NCBI RefSeq assembly: GCF_003339525.1
Contig: NZ_CP031124.1
Coordinates: forward strand, 1,736,001-1,800,000
Reading direction: 5' to 3'
DNA: 64,000 bases
DNA from: Ephemeroptericola cinctiostellae
GTDB lineage: Bacteria; Pseudomonadota; Gammaproteobacteria; Burkholderiales; Burkholderiaceae
Shown here: piece by piece, positions 40,759-50,218 of the stretch
How the letters are laid out: every line of letters begins with the position of its first letter
Position numbering within the stretch: position 1 is the stretch's first letter
The notes under the pieces: generated by a model
Database searches by the model: none
The model's input: the letters and a program-made list of their open reading frames with translations, nothing else
What the model was told of the DNA's origin: nothing
Made by a program: the position numbers and the translations under genes

Positions 40759-42969
40759 TTACCGCACTTCTAGCTTTGCAATACTCAACGCCAAGCACTT
40801 AATACCCACTTTGCCACCAAAATTAATGTAAGCACGCGTATCTTCACCACTGCCTTCGAGTTTGACAACCACACCATCGCCAAATTTAGCATGACCAACC
40901 GATTGCCCGACCCGATAACCAAGCGTGTCTTTTTTGGTTTCTTTGAAACTACCAAACGATGGCGTTTCCACTTCACCCGTTTGAGCAGTTGCGGCCCAAG
41001 CATCGTAGCGCACACGAGGTGTGAGCCATTTGAGATCATCCTCGGACAATTCATCCAAGAAGCGTGATTTAATGCCATAACGGGTTTTGCCATGCAACAT
41101 GCGTTGTTGTGCCAAAGTCATGTACAAACGGGTTTGCGCACGCGTGATGGCAACGTACATCAAACGACGTTCTTCTTCAACACCACCTTCATCAGACAAA
41201 CTGTTTTCGTGGGGAAACAAGCCCTCCTCCAAACCCAAAACAAACACTGTATCAAACTCCAAACCTTTAGCAGCATGTACGGTCATCAATTGCACTGCAT
41301 CTTGTCCTGCTTGCGCTTGATTGTCGCCCGCTTCCAACGCCGCATGGCTGAGAAAGCCTGCCAATGGGCTCATGACCGTGTTGTCTTCTGCGGTTGCGGC
41401 GGCAGATGCATCGGAGGCATGGCCTTCAATCTGTGTGAATGCGGCGGCGGCATTGACCAATTCATTCAAGTTTTCGATGCGATCTGCCCCCTCTTTATCG
41501 GCGTTGTAATGCGCCATCAAGCCACTGTGCGTGGTCACATGATCGACCAGCTCAGATAAAGGCAAATGTTCGGTGTCAAAGCGCATGCTGTCGATCATGC
41601 GGGCAAAAGCCATCAGCTTGGCGGCTCCTGCGCCTGTGGCATGCTGCACCGCCCCCCACAAGGATGAGTTGAGGGCTTTGGCAATGTCTTGCAATTGCTC
41701 CAAAGTGCGAGTGCCAATGCCGCGCGTGGGAAAGTTGACTACGCGCATAAACGATGTGTCGTCATGAGGGTTGTCAATCAGACGCAAATAGGCCAACGCA
41801 TGTTTAATTTCAGCCCGTTCAAAAAAACGCAAGCCGCCATACACGCGGTATGGGATGCCTGCATTGAATAAAGCGTGCTCGATGATGCGCGATTGGGCAT
41901 TGGCTCGATACAACACGGCGATGTCTTTGCGAGCCGCGCCCTCACTGATCTGCGCCTTGATTTGTTCAATGACAAAATCCGATTCAGCATAATCGCTGGC
42001 CGCTTCATAAATGCGCACAGGCTCACCATGACCACGATCCGTCCACAGGTTTTTGCCCAAACGATTGGCATTTTGTTTAATCAAAGCATTGGCCGCGTTG
42101 AGAATGTGACCGTAAGAGCGATAGTTTTGCTCCAATTTAATCACATTGTGTTGCGCAAATTCACGTTCAAAATCACGCATGTTTTCGACTTTAGCCCCAC
42201 GAAACGCATAAATCGATTGGTCGTCATCCCCCACCGCCATCATCACCGTCTGTGGGCTGGCGAGCAACTTCAGCCACGCATATTGCAAACTGTTGGTGTC
42301 CTGAAATTCATCAATCAGGATATGCGAAAATCGCGCTTGATAATGGGCACGCAAAGCTTCGTTGGCTTTGAGCACTTCATATGCACGCAACAACAACTCA
42401 GAAAAATCAACCACCCCCTCGCGCTGGCATTGCACCTCGTAAGCGGCGTAAATCTCCTGCATTTTTTTATAAAAATAATCCTTCGCTTCGACATCGGACG
42501 AACGCAGGCCTTCTTCTTTAGAACTGTTGATGAAATTTTGTACTTGCTTGGGGATGAACTTTTCAGTATCCACTTGCAAACCTTTGAGCAATCGCTTGAT
42601 TGCCGAAAGCTGATCAGCGGTGTCTAAAATTTGAAAAGTCTGTGGTAAATTCGATTCGCGATGATGCGCCCGTAAAAAACGATTGCACAACCCATGAAAC
42701 GTACCCACCCACATGCCTCGCGTATTCATCGGCAACAAGCCTGATAAGCGAGTCATCATTTCTTTTGCCGCCTTGTTGGTGAACGTCACAGCCAGAATCG
42801 ACGGCATGCGCGCCTGACCCGTGCTGATCAACCATGCCATGCGCGTGGTCAACACACTGGTTTTACCCGAACCCGCCCCCGCGAGAACCAGCGCGGATTG
42901 CGCAGGTAGCGTCACGGCTTGCAGCTGTGTGGGATTGAGGACAGACATTTGTTTTTCGAGATTATTCAT
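40759..42969 (-). CDS. uvrD: DNA helicase II, UvrD/PcrA/Rep family
   Basis: A 736-residue superfamily 1A helicase. It unwinds DNA 3' to 5' in nucleotide-excision and mismatch repair. Seen: Walker A LAGAGSGKTSVLTTRM near residue 30, motif Ia TFTNKAAKEM, the DEFQDTN Walker B, motif III GDDDQSIYAFRGA, motif IV QNYRS, motif V LMTVHAAKGLEFD and motif VI RRLMYVAITRAQ. The C-terminal tail with a Tudor-like end (VGQSVGHAKFGDGVVVKLEGSG) is typical of UvrD. recQ is divergent on the other side of a short gap. Confidence 0.95.
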   Translation of the reverse strand: MNNLEKQMSVLNPTQLQAVTLPAQSALVLAGAGSGKTSVLTTRMAWLISTGQARMPSILAVTFTNKAAKEMMTRLSGLLPMNTRGMWVGTFHGLCNRFLRAHHRESNLPQTFQILDTADQLSAIKRLLKGLQVDTEKFIPKQVQNFINSSKEEGLRSSDVEAKDYFYKKMQEIYAAYEVQCQREGVVDFSELLLRAYEVLKANEALRAHYQARFSHILIDEFQDTNSLQYAWLKLLASPQTVMMAVGDDDQSIYAFRGAKVENMRDFEREFAQHNVIKLEQNYRSYGHILNAANALIKQNANRLGKNLWTDRGHGEPVRIYEAASDYAESDFVIEQIKAQISEGAARKDIAVLYRANAQSRIIEHALFNAGIPYRVYGGLRFFERAEIKHALAYLRLIDNPHDDTSFMRVVNFPTRGIGTRTLEQLQDIAKALNSSLWGAVQHATGAGAAKLMAFARMIDSMRFDTEHLPLSELVDHVTTHSGLMAHYNADKEGADRIENLNELVNAAAAFTQIEGHASDASAAATAEDNTVMSPLAGFLSHAALEAGDNQAQAGQDAVQLMTVHAAKGLEFDTVFVLGLEEGLFPHENSLSDEGGVEEERRLMYVAITRAQTRLYMTLAQQRMLHGKTRYGIKSRFLDELSEDDLKWLTPRVRYDAWAATAQTGEVETPSFGSFKETKKDTLGYRVGQSVGHAKFGDGVVVKLEGSGEDTRAYINFGGKVGIKCLALSIAKLEVR

Positions 42970-43093
42970 GCAACCTTAGTGAATCGAGAGGGAATTGGAT
43001 TTAAAACGCGCAATGTGCGGAACAATCGACATTTTACAGTGTCACGCCTTTATAATGCCGTGTGTTTTTGAATTATTCCTCTTAAAGTCCGTC

Positions 43094-44908
43094 ATGCCCC
43101 CTCTCACTGCCCTGTCCGTCTTACAAACCACTTTTGGTTACCCTGCTTTTCGAGGTCATCAAGGTGACATCATACAAAACATCATTGATGGCCATGATGC
43201 GTTGGTGCTTATGCCGACAGGTGCGGGTAAATCATTGTGCTACCAAATTCCAGCGATTGTCCGTCGAGGCGTGGGTGTGGTGGTTTCGCCATTGATCGCA
43301 CTGATGCAGGATCAGGTCGATGCCCTCAATGAATTGGGTGTGAAAGCGGCTTTTTTAAATTCGACACAGGACTATGAGACGGCACAAGATGTCGAACGAC
43401 AATTGCGCGCGGGTGCTTTGGACTTGTTGTACGTTGCACCAGAGCGGCTGCTGATGCCACGCACTTTGGATCTGCTGCAATCGCTCGATATTGCTTTATT
43501 CGCGATTGATGAGGCCCATTGCGTCTCGCAATGGGGGCATGACTTCCGCCCCGAATACATCAAGCTGTCGGTGCTGCATGAGCAATTTCCAAGCGTACCT
43601 CGGGTCGCATTAACCGCCACTGCTGACCCACAAACCCGCGCAGAAATAGCGCTGCGTTTGCAATTGACTGAAGCACGTGAATTTGTTTCGTCCTTTGATC
43701 GCCCCAACATTCGCTATACCATCGTTGAAAAAAACAATGGCCGAGCACAGTTGCTTAACTACCTCAAAGCCGAACATGCTGGTGATGCGGGAATTGTCTA
43801 TTGCTTATCACGCAAAAAAGTCGAAGAAACAGCTGATTTTTTGAGCAAAAATGGCATCCCAGCCCTGCCGTACCATGCCGGATTGGACATCAGCGTGCGT
43901 GCCGCCAATCAAGCACGGTTCTTGCGTGAAGACAATCTGGTCATGACCGCAACCATCGCCTTTGGCATGGGCATCGACAAGCCAAACGTGCGCTTTGTCG
44001 CCCACCTTGATTTGCCCAAAAGCATTGAGGGCTACTATCAAGAAACAGGTCGTGCGGGGCGCGATGGCGCACCTGCCAACGCATGGATGGCCTACGGATT
44101 ACAAGATGTGGTACAACAGCGGCGCATGATCGCCGAGTCCGAAGCAGGCGATGATTTCAAACGGGTGCAATACGCCAAGCTCGATGCCATGATTGGCCTG
44201 TGTGAAACCATCACCTGCCGCCGCGTGCAGCTGCTGCATTATTTTGATCAAAGCAGCGAGCCATGCGGCAACTGCGACACCTGCTTGCATCCGCCCAAAG
44301 CAGTGGACGGCACGGAACAGGTGCAAAAGCTGTTGTCCACCGTTTATCGCGTTAAACAACGTTTCGCCACAGGCCACATCATCGATGTTCTGCGGGGCAT
44401 TGACACCGAACGCGTACAGCAATTTCACCATGCAGAATTGTCCACCTTTGGCATTGGCGCAGATGCGTCCGAAGCCGAATGGCGTGCAGTGATTCGCCAA
44501 ACCATTGCACAAAATTTACTCACAGTGGATTTTGAAAGCTTCAGCTCATTACAATTGACCGAACTCGCTCGTCCTGTACTCAAAGGAGAACAAAAAGTCA
44601 AACTGCGCATCTACGAAAAACCAGTCAAAACCAAACGCACTGCAAACCACAGTTCCGCAAACGTTCAAGATGCCAATTTATCCGACATCGAAAAAGCAAT
44701 TTTTGCAGCTTTGCGCAGCTGGCGTTTTGAGACCGCACGCGCCCACAATGTCCCTGCATACGTGATTTTCCACGATGCCACCTTGCGCGAAATCGCCATA
44801 GAAAAACCCACGCATCTGAATGAACTGCGTGGGTTATCGGGCGTGGGCGAGAAGAAACTGGATAACTATGGGGCGGAAATCATTGAAGTGGTGGCGGAAT
44901 TCATCTAA
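43094..44908 (+). CDS. recQ: ATP-dependent DNA helicase RecQ
   Basis: A 604-residue helicase of full RecQ length. Start at 43094 ([23 protein letters not shown]), where homology begins; the frame is open to 42995, but that part is not conserved. Seen: motif 0 FRGHQ, Walker [37 protein letters not shown], motif [12 protein letters not shown], motif [12 protein letters not shown], zinc-binding cysteines ending in CGNCDTC, an RQC winged-helix and a C-terminal HRDC domain ([25 protein letters not shown]...). It acts in RecF-type recombination and fork repair. No SOS box is seen in the 124 bases between uvrD and recQ. Confidence 0.96.
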   Translation: MPPLTALSVLQTTFGYPAFRGHQGDIIQNIIDGHDALVLMPTGAGKSLCYQIPAIVRRGVGVVVSPLIALMQDQVDALNELGVKAAFLNSTQDYETAQDVERQLRAGALDLLYVAPERLLMPRTLDLLQSLDIALFAIDEAHCVSQWGHDFRPEYIKLSVLHEQFPSVPRVALTATADPQTRAEIALRLQLTEAREFVSSFDRPNIRYTIVEKNNGRAQLLNYLKAEHAGDAGIVYCLSRKKVEETADFLSKNGIPALPYHAGLDISVRAANQARFLREDNLVMTATIAFGMGIDKPNVRFVAHLDLPKSIEGYYQETGRAGRDGAPANAWMAYGLQDVVQQRRMIAESEAGDDFKRVQYAKLDAMIGLCETITCRRVQLLHYFDQSSEPCGNCDTCLHPPKAVDGTEQVQKLLSTVYRVKQRFATGHIIDVLRGIDTERVQQFHHAELSTFGIGADASEAEWRAVIRQTIAQNLLTVDFESFSSLQLTELARPVLKGEQKVKLRIYEKPVKTKRTANHSSANVQDANLSDIEKAIFAALRSWRFETARAHNVPAYVIFHDATLREIAIEKPTHLNELRGLSGVGEKKLDNYGAEIIEVVAEFI

Positions 44909-45052
44909 ATTTTTGTTTCAACTGAACCTACATGAAACCGATGCAAATGGATCAAAAAAGTGCTCCACCGCAATCATCAACGGATCAGATCATTTAATGC
45001 CATCTCCAACGGCATCTCTAACCGTATCTTTAACCATATATCAAAACTTGAA

Positions 45053-46132
45053 TTAAACCACCCGCACAGGCACTCGCAACGCCAACGCACACATCAGCTC
45101 ATAGCCTATGGTTTCTGAGGCACGTGCCACATCATCAATCGCAATGTCTTTACCCCATAATTGCACAGGACTGCCCACTTTGGCAGCGGGGACAGGATTC
45201 AAATCAACCATCAACATGTCCATCGACACCCGCCCAACAAGGCGCGTCCGCACACCGTCAACCAACACGGGCGTCCCCGTTGCCGCATGACGTGGATAGC
45301 CATCGGCATAACCACAGGCCACCACGCCAATGGTCATGTCCTCGATCGCGGTAAACTTAGAGCCATAGCCCACCGACTCGCCAGCTTGGATGTGTTGTAC
45401 GGCAATGATTTCAGAATCCAATGCCATCGCCGCTTCTAAACCACACTCCGCAGCCCCTTTGTCCCCAAAAGGACTGCCACCATATGTCATGATGCCAGGA
45501 CGCACCCAGTCAAAATGAGCTTCAGGATGAGCGAGGGTGGCTGCAGAGTTACTGCAACTGCGCGGTAGATTTGGGTTTTCAGCCATTAATTCAGCCGTTG
45601 CAGTACCAAATCGACGCATGGGCTCAACAATGCCATTCTCCAAATCTGCATTAGCAAAATGTGTCATGCAAGTGATCTCACCTACGCAAGCCAATGCACG
45701 CACTCGACGATAGATGCTCACGTATGCATCGGGTGCAAAACCAACACGGTTCATCCCCGAATTAACTTTCAAATACACATTGAGCGGCTGGCTTAATGCC
45801 GCTTGCTCCAACCATTCGATTTGTTCAATGCAATGGATTACCATGGTCAGATTCAATCGTTCTGCCAACTTGTAATCAGCCACTTCAAATCCACCTTCAA
45901 GCATGAGCACAGGTTTGTCCCAACCCAAATCACGCACCAACTGCGCTTCTGCAAAGTCAAGCATGGCCAAACCATCCGCACCTTGCAATCCTTTGAAAAT
46001 ATGTTCAATGCCATGACCATAGGCATTGGCTTTGATGGTTGCCCAAACCTTGGCGCCTGATGCTTGGTGCGCACGTTTAATATTGTGTGCAATTGCATCA
46101 GTAAATATCGTGGCAATTATCGGTCGCGGCAT
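45053..46132 (-). CDS. alr: Alanine racemase
   Basis: A 359-residue PLP enzyme. It interconverts L- and D-alanine for peptidoglycan. Seen: the PLP Lys in VWATIKANAYGHG near residue 35, YLKVNSGMNRVGF, the catalytic Tyr in the GYGSKFTA region, and GVVACGYADGYPRHA and GRVSMDMLMVDL near the C-terminus. The start codon at 46132 is preceded by AATAGGAG, a good ribosome site. It is divergent from the LplT-like gene across a 309-bp gap. Whether this is the biosynthetic (Alr) or catabolic (DadX) type cannot be told; no dadA is adjacent. Confidence 0.95.
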   Translation of the reverse strand: MPRPIIATIFTDAIAHNIKRAHQASGAKVWATIKANAYGHGIEHIFKGLQGADGLAMLDFAEAQLVRDLGWDKPVLMLEGGFEVADYKLAERLNLTMVIHCIEQIEWLEQAALSQPLNVYLKVNSGMNRVGFAPDAYVSIYRRVRALACVGEITCMTHFANADLENGIVEPMRRFGTATAELMAENPNLPRSCSNSAATLAHPEAHFDWVRPGIMTYGGSPFGDKGAAECGLEAAMALDSEIIAVQHIQAGESVGYGSKFTAIEDMTIGVVACGYADGYPRHAATGTPVLVDGVRTRLVGRVSMDMLMVDLNPVPAAKVGSPVQLWGKDIAIDDVARASETIGYELMCALALRVPVRVV

Positions 46133-46441
46133 GATAAACTCCTATTGTTAATCGAAATTATCCGATATTCTACACAATAGATCTCGATAATGCAGTAATT
46201 TTTATGGCACACAATAAGTTATTATTTCATGGTGTTTTTTGGAAGTTTTTAGCGAAAAAAACCCCCGTGGCTTAAAATCATGTTATAAAACGCCTGCTGA
46301 CACATATTAGACGATTTTCAATAAGGAAAGAACGCTCACTCGCGCTTGTTTGAATGTTTATTTGAATTTTTTCAAACCCCATTTGATCACATTCTCACAA
46401 TGCGTTTCTCAAATACACCAAACTAAGAGCGTTTCACACAC
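46133..46441. other. 309-bp divergent gap between alr and the LplT-like gene
   Basis: No gene seen. TTATAAAA near 46286 could be part of a promoter for the plus-strand gene. A GTTTGAA/TTCAAAC inverted repeat (46348-46354 with 46371-46377) lies about 65-95 bases before the start codon, with extra TTTGAA copies between. No riboswitch or strong terminator is visible. Confidence 0.4.
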
Positions 46442-47704
46442 ATGACCCGTGCTTTTTATATCATTTTGGCGGCACAGTTTTTTTCATCGCTGGCCGATAA
46501 TGCTTTACTCATAGCTTCTATTGCCCTGCTACGCGAGATGCTCGCTGATCGCAGCCAAGAACCGTTGCTCAAAGCTTTTTTTACCGTTTCATACGTGCTT
46601 CTCGCACCATTTGTGGGGGCTTTTGCCGACTCTCGCCCCAAAGGCAATGTGATGTTCATCACGAACACCATTAAGGTAATTGGCTGTGCCATCATGCTCT
46701 TTGGCATTCATCCCATGTTGGCTTATGCCGTAGTTGGACTGGGTGCTGCGGCTTACTCACCCGCCAAATATGGCATCATCACCGAACTGTTACCAGCTGA
46801 AAAACTGGTGGCAGCCAATGGTTGGATGGAAGCGGCAACAATTTTATCCATCATCTTTGGCACGGTTTTGGGTGGCTTTTTGTCCTCCTCTTTTACACAT
46901 AACTGGTTGATCAACACCTTACCATTCATCACCCTGTCACCAGCCACAACGGCCATTGCGATCATTTGTGGGGTGTATGCTTTTGCTGCCCTGCTTAACC
47001 GCATCATTCCTGATACCGGCGTGATTTATGGGAAACAGGCGCACACACCTTGGAAACTCATTAAAGATTTTTGGCAATGCAATCTCATTTTATGGCGCGA
47101 TAAACTCGGTCAAATCTCATTGGCCATCACCACTTTATTATGGGGGGTGGCAGCGGTCATGCAATTCATTATCTTAGACTGGGCGCAAACAGATTTGGGA
47201 AAAACGCTTGAACAGGCGTCGGCCATGCAAGCCTTTGTCGGCGTCGGCAGCACCATTGGCGCATTATTGGCCGCACGTTTTGTTGCGATGCGCCGAGCCA
47301 CTTCAGTGATTCCAGTCGGCATGTTTATTGGTATTTCATTGATTTCGTTGCTTTGGATTCGCTCAGTTTGGATGGCTTTTCCATTGATGATTGGCATTGG
47401 TGCCTTGGCTGGTTTCTTTATCGTGCCCATGAATGCAATGCTTCAGCATCGTGGTTATGTGCTGTTGAGTGCTGGGCATTCCATTGCAGTTCAAAACTTC
47501 AATGAAAACTTGAGCATTTTACTCATGTTGTCGGTGTACGCTGGGTTAAAATATTTCCATGTCCCCTTACATACTTCGATCGTCTTTTTTGTTGTTTTAA
47601 TCACCCTGTTGATGTATTTGTTTTACCGCTGGTATCTGTATAATAAAGTCCATTATAATGCCGACAAACTAATTGAAGAAATTGCCCATCACGATCACAC
47701 CTGA
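46442..47704 (+). CDS. lplT: LplT-like lysophospholipid transporter, MFS
   Basis: A 420-residue major-facilitator protein with about twelve helices. The N-terminal AQFFSSLADNALLIASIALLREM and the loop GLGAAAYSPAKYGIITELLPAEKLVAANGWMEAATI are highly characteristic of LplT. LplT flips lysophospholipids inward for reacylation by Aas. No aas gene is adjacent, and the protein is not fused to an acyltransferase. Start at 46442 after an 'aagagcgtttcacacac' leader with no clear ribosome site, so the start is moderately certain. apt follows on the same strand. Confidence 0.88.
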   Translation: MTRAFYIILAAQFFSSLADNALLIASIALLREMLADRSQEPLLKAFFTVSYVLLAPFVGAFADSRPKGNVMFITNTIKVIGCAIMLFGIHPMLAYAVVGLGAAAYSPAKYGIITELLPAEKLVAANGWMEAATILSIIFGTVLGGFLSSSFTHNWLINTLPFITLSPATTAIAIICGVYAFAALLNRIIPDTGVIYGKQAHTPWKLIKDFWQCNLILWRDKLGQISLAITTLLWGVAAVMQFIILDWAQTDLGKTLEQASAMQAFVGVGSTIGALLAARFVAMRRATSVIPVGMFIGISLISLLWIRSVWMAFPLMIGIGALAGFFIVPMNAMLQHRGYVLLSAGHSIAVQNFNENLSILLMLSVYAGLKYFHVPLHTSIVFFVVLITLLMYLFYRWYLYNKVHYNADKLIEEIAHHDHT

Positions 47705-47758
47705 TGTTTTGGGTTGATTTTATTGACACATAAACCACACACACGAACAGAACACCAC

Positions 47759-48286
47759 ATGAGCTCTATCGATATTTTATCCTTGATTCGCCAAGTGCCT
47801 AATTATCCAAAAGAAGGCATTTTGTTTTACGACATCACGACTGCACTTGAAAACCCTGAAGGTTTGCGTGCCATCATGAAGGGCTTCATTGATCAATACC
47901 GAGATCAAAAAATTGATAAAGTCATTGGCACCGAAGCACGTGGCTTCATCTTTGCCCCCACATTGGCCTATGAATTGGGGGCAGGCTTTGTCCCTGTGCG
48001 CAAACCAAATAAACTGCCATCGGTCACCATTGGTGTCAATTATGCACTTGAATACGGCACCGATCGCCTTGAGATTCATGCTGATGCCATCAAACCAGGT
48101 GAGCGTGTGTTGATTGTGGATGACTTATTGGCGACAGGTGGCACTGCCCATGCCGTAACTCAGCTCGTCACCCAGCTTGGCGGCGAAACCATAGGGTTTG
48201 CTTTTTTGCTCGAATTGGATGGCTTGGGCGGGCGTGATAAATTGGCTGGTTTCGATATTTTTTCAATGATGACCGTTCCAGCTTAA
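47759..48286 (+). CDS. apt: Adenine phosphoribosyltransferase
   Basis: A 175-residue purine-salvage enzyme. It makes AMP from adenine and PRPP. Start at 47759 (MSSIDILSLIRQVPNYPKEG); a TTG at 47714 extends the frame, but without homology. Seen: FYDITTAL near the N-terminus, the GTEARGFIFAPTLAYELGAGFVPVRKPNKLP adenine-binding part, and the PRPP loop VLIVDDLLATGGTAHA. The ribosome site is poor, which suggests a leader extending from the LplT-like gene 54 bases upstream. Confidence 0.94.
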   Translation: MSSIDILSLIRQVPNYPKEGILFYDITTALENPEGLRAIMKGFIDQYRDQKIDKVIGTEARGFIFAPTLAYELGAGFVPVRKPNKLPSVTIGVNYALEYGTDRLEIHADAIKPGERVLIVDDLLATGGTAHAVTQLVTQLGGETIGFAFLLELDGLGGRDKLAGFDIFSMMTVPA

Positions 48287-48369
48287 AACACCTCCCCCTG
48301 TGACGTTGAAATAACCCCACGTCACTCGCTCACCTCTCTGATTGTGCACTCTATGAGCACCACCGCACC

Positions 48370-49446
48370 ATGAGTGCCACACCGCAAAATACCCGTAAAA
48401 TCATCCACCTTGATGCCGATTGCTTTTATGCAGCAGTGGAAATGCGCGATCACCCCGCATATATTGGACACGCACTCGCCGTGGGTGGGCAAGCTGATCG
48501 TCGTGGTGTGATTGCCACTTGTAATTATGAAGCCCGCGCCTTTGGTGTGCGCTCTGCGATGCCCACACGACATGCCCTACGCTTGTGCCCACAACTTATT
48601 GTTGTTCCTCCTGATTTTACCCGCTATAAAGCTGCCTCAAAAGCCATATTTGCCATTTACCGTGATTACACCGATTTGGTTGAACCATTGTCTTTGGATG
48701 AAGCTTTTTTGGACGTCAGCAACAGCCATCACCATCAAGGCAGCGCCACCCGAATCGCACGTGAAATCCGCGCACGTGTCAAAACAGAGTTAAAACTCAT
48801 CGTCTCCGCAGGCGTTGCGCCCAATAAGTTTTTAGCAAAAATTGCCAGCGATTGGGATAAGCCCGACGGCCTATTTGTCATTCGACCGCATGAAATTGAG
48901 GCTTTTGTTGAGCAGCTCCCCGTTGAACGCCTATTCGGCGTGGGTCCGCGCACCGCCGCCAAAATGCATGCTTTAAATTTAAACAACTGTGCCGATTTGC
49001 GCCAACGCGAGTTGCCTTTTTTACGAGAACAGTTTGGCAAGTTGGGCATGCAACTGTATCAACTGTGCCGAGGCATAGACCATCGCAGTGTACACAACAA
49101 TCACCTTCGCAAATCCATCAGTGTAGAGACCACTTATTTAAACGACTTAAATGGATTTGATGAATGCCTACCGCAGTTAAAAATATTGTATGACGAACTG
49201 CTTGAACGAGTAGAAAAAGCCAATGCGTCACAACAAATTAAAAAAGCTTTTGTGAAACTGCGTCTGACCAGCTTTCGGGTCAAAAGTGTCGAACACAACA
49301 CGTCCCACATTGGATTCGAACAATTTCATGAGTTGCTTAAAACGGCATGTACGCGTCATCAAGAGCCCATACGTTTATTGGGCATTGGCATTCGCCTGCG
49401 TGAATCGGATGACCCATTGCAAATGGATTGCTTGTTTAATGAATGA
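48370..49446 (+). CDS. dinB: DNA polymerase IV (Y-family)
   Basis: A 358-residue translesion polymerase. Seen: HLDADCFYAAVEMRDHP with the first catalytic acids, YEARAFGVRSAMPTRHALRLCP, SLDEAFLDVS with the other acids, helix-hairpin-helix LFGVGPRTAAKMHALNL, and the little-finger domain. The C-terminal end lacks an obvious Q-L-x-L-F beta-clamp motif; the last residues are MDCLFNE, where a weaker clamp-binding 'x-x-L-F' may reside. No CTGT-N8-ACAG LexA box is seen in 48287-48369, so SOS control is not evident. It ends at a strong terminator. Confidence 0.95.
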   Translation: MSATPQNTRKIIHLDADCFYAAVEMRDHPAYIGHALAVGGQADRRGVIATCNYEARAFGVRSAMPTRHALRLCPQLIVVPPDFTRYKAASKAIFAIYRDYTDLVEPLSLDEAFLDVSNSHHHQGSATRIAREIRARVKTELKLIVSAGVAPNKFLAKIASDWDKPDGLFVIRPHEIEAFVEQLPVERLFGVGPRTAAKMHALNLNNCADLRQRELPFLREQFGKLGMQLYQLCRGIDHRSVHNNHLRKSISVETTYLNDLNGFDECLPQLKILYDELLERVEKANASQQIKKAFVKLRLTSFRVKSVEHNTSHIGFEQFHELLKTACTRHQEPIRLLGIGIRLRESDDPLQMDCLFNE

Positions 49447-49484
49447 TGCGAAGCATTGAACACAAACGATGAGAAACCTTCAAA

Positions 49485-49527
49485 AAGTAAAAAAGCAGCT
49501 CAATGCATTTGAGCTGCTTTTTTACTT
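49485..49527. terminator. Very strong bidirectional terminator between dinB and the phosphatase gene
   Basis: A perfect 19-bp inverted repeat (49485-49503 with 49509-49527, core GCAGCTCAA) around a 5-nt loop, with A6/T6 runs inside the arms. It serves both convergent genes. Confidence 0.9.
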
Positions 49528-49560
49528 ACTTTAGGTTATTTTTTTGTTTTGGACTGAATT

Positions 49561-50082
49561 TTAAGCGGCCACTGGTTGCGGTGCTCGACGTTTAACGACA
49601 TCAAGTAAACCAGTCGCTGCATCCTCTAAATAGTCAACCACTTTATTAAAAGCATGTTGCTCTTCATAATAAGGATCAGGAACTTCTGCATCATCTGAAT
49701 TTTGGGCGTAACGCATCACCAATTCAATTTTATGACGGTGTTGCGGAGGCGCCAAATTTTGCAGTTCACGCATATTTTGCCAATCCATGGCCAAGATCAT
49801 ATCAAAATGATCAAAATCCTCTGCGGTGATTTGACGGGCAACTTGACCGATCAAACTATATCCACGAAACGCAGCAGCATGCTGGCTGCGCGAATCAGGT
49901 TTTTGACCGACATGGTGATCGCCAGTGCCAGCAGAATCGACCTCAATGCAAGCGGCCAATCCAGATTGTGTGAGTTTTTTCTCAAATACGGCTTGTGCGA
50001 CAGGTGAACGGCAAACATTACCCATGCACACAAACAAGACCCGAGTTTTCGCCAATTGATGCTCTAACATTTGAAACCCCAT
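49561..50082 (-). CDS. Low-molecular-weight protein tyrosine phosphatase
   Basis: A 173-residue phosphatase with the signature VCMGNVCRSP; the nucleophile is Cys19 and the phosphate-binding residue Arg25 (C-x5-R). The general-acid Asp is in VPDPYYEEQ near the C-terminus. Homologues next to polysaccharide loci dephosphorylate a tyrosine kinase. This one lies after uvrB, a Burkholderiales arrangement not linked to capsule genes, so its target is open. No tyrosine kinase or iscR is seen in the window. The start could instead be the Met at residue 5. Confidence 0.93.
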   Translation of the reverse strand: MGFQMLEHQLAKTRVLFVCMGNVCRSPVAQAVFEKKLTQSGLAACIEVDSAGTGDHHVGQKPDSRSQHAAAFRGYSLIGQVARQITAEDFDHFDMILAMDWQNMRELQNLAPPQHRHKIELVMRYAQNSDDAEVPDPYYEEQHAFNKVVDYLEDAATGLLDVVKRRAPQPVAA

Positions 50083-50218
50083 TTGTCACAACCTCCATAT
50101 TTATATTGATGCAAAAAATCGCAATCGCTGCATTCTATCATAAAACAATAAATTATGACAAAAAAACACTCTCAATAAATATGCCCAATGATCAACATTT
50201 ATCAAGTTGCTTCGACGA

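Noticed and set aside
41875-42627. 250-codon frame opposite uvrD
   Set aside because: It lies entirely within conserved helicase coding sequence on the other strand and has no recognisable domain.
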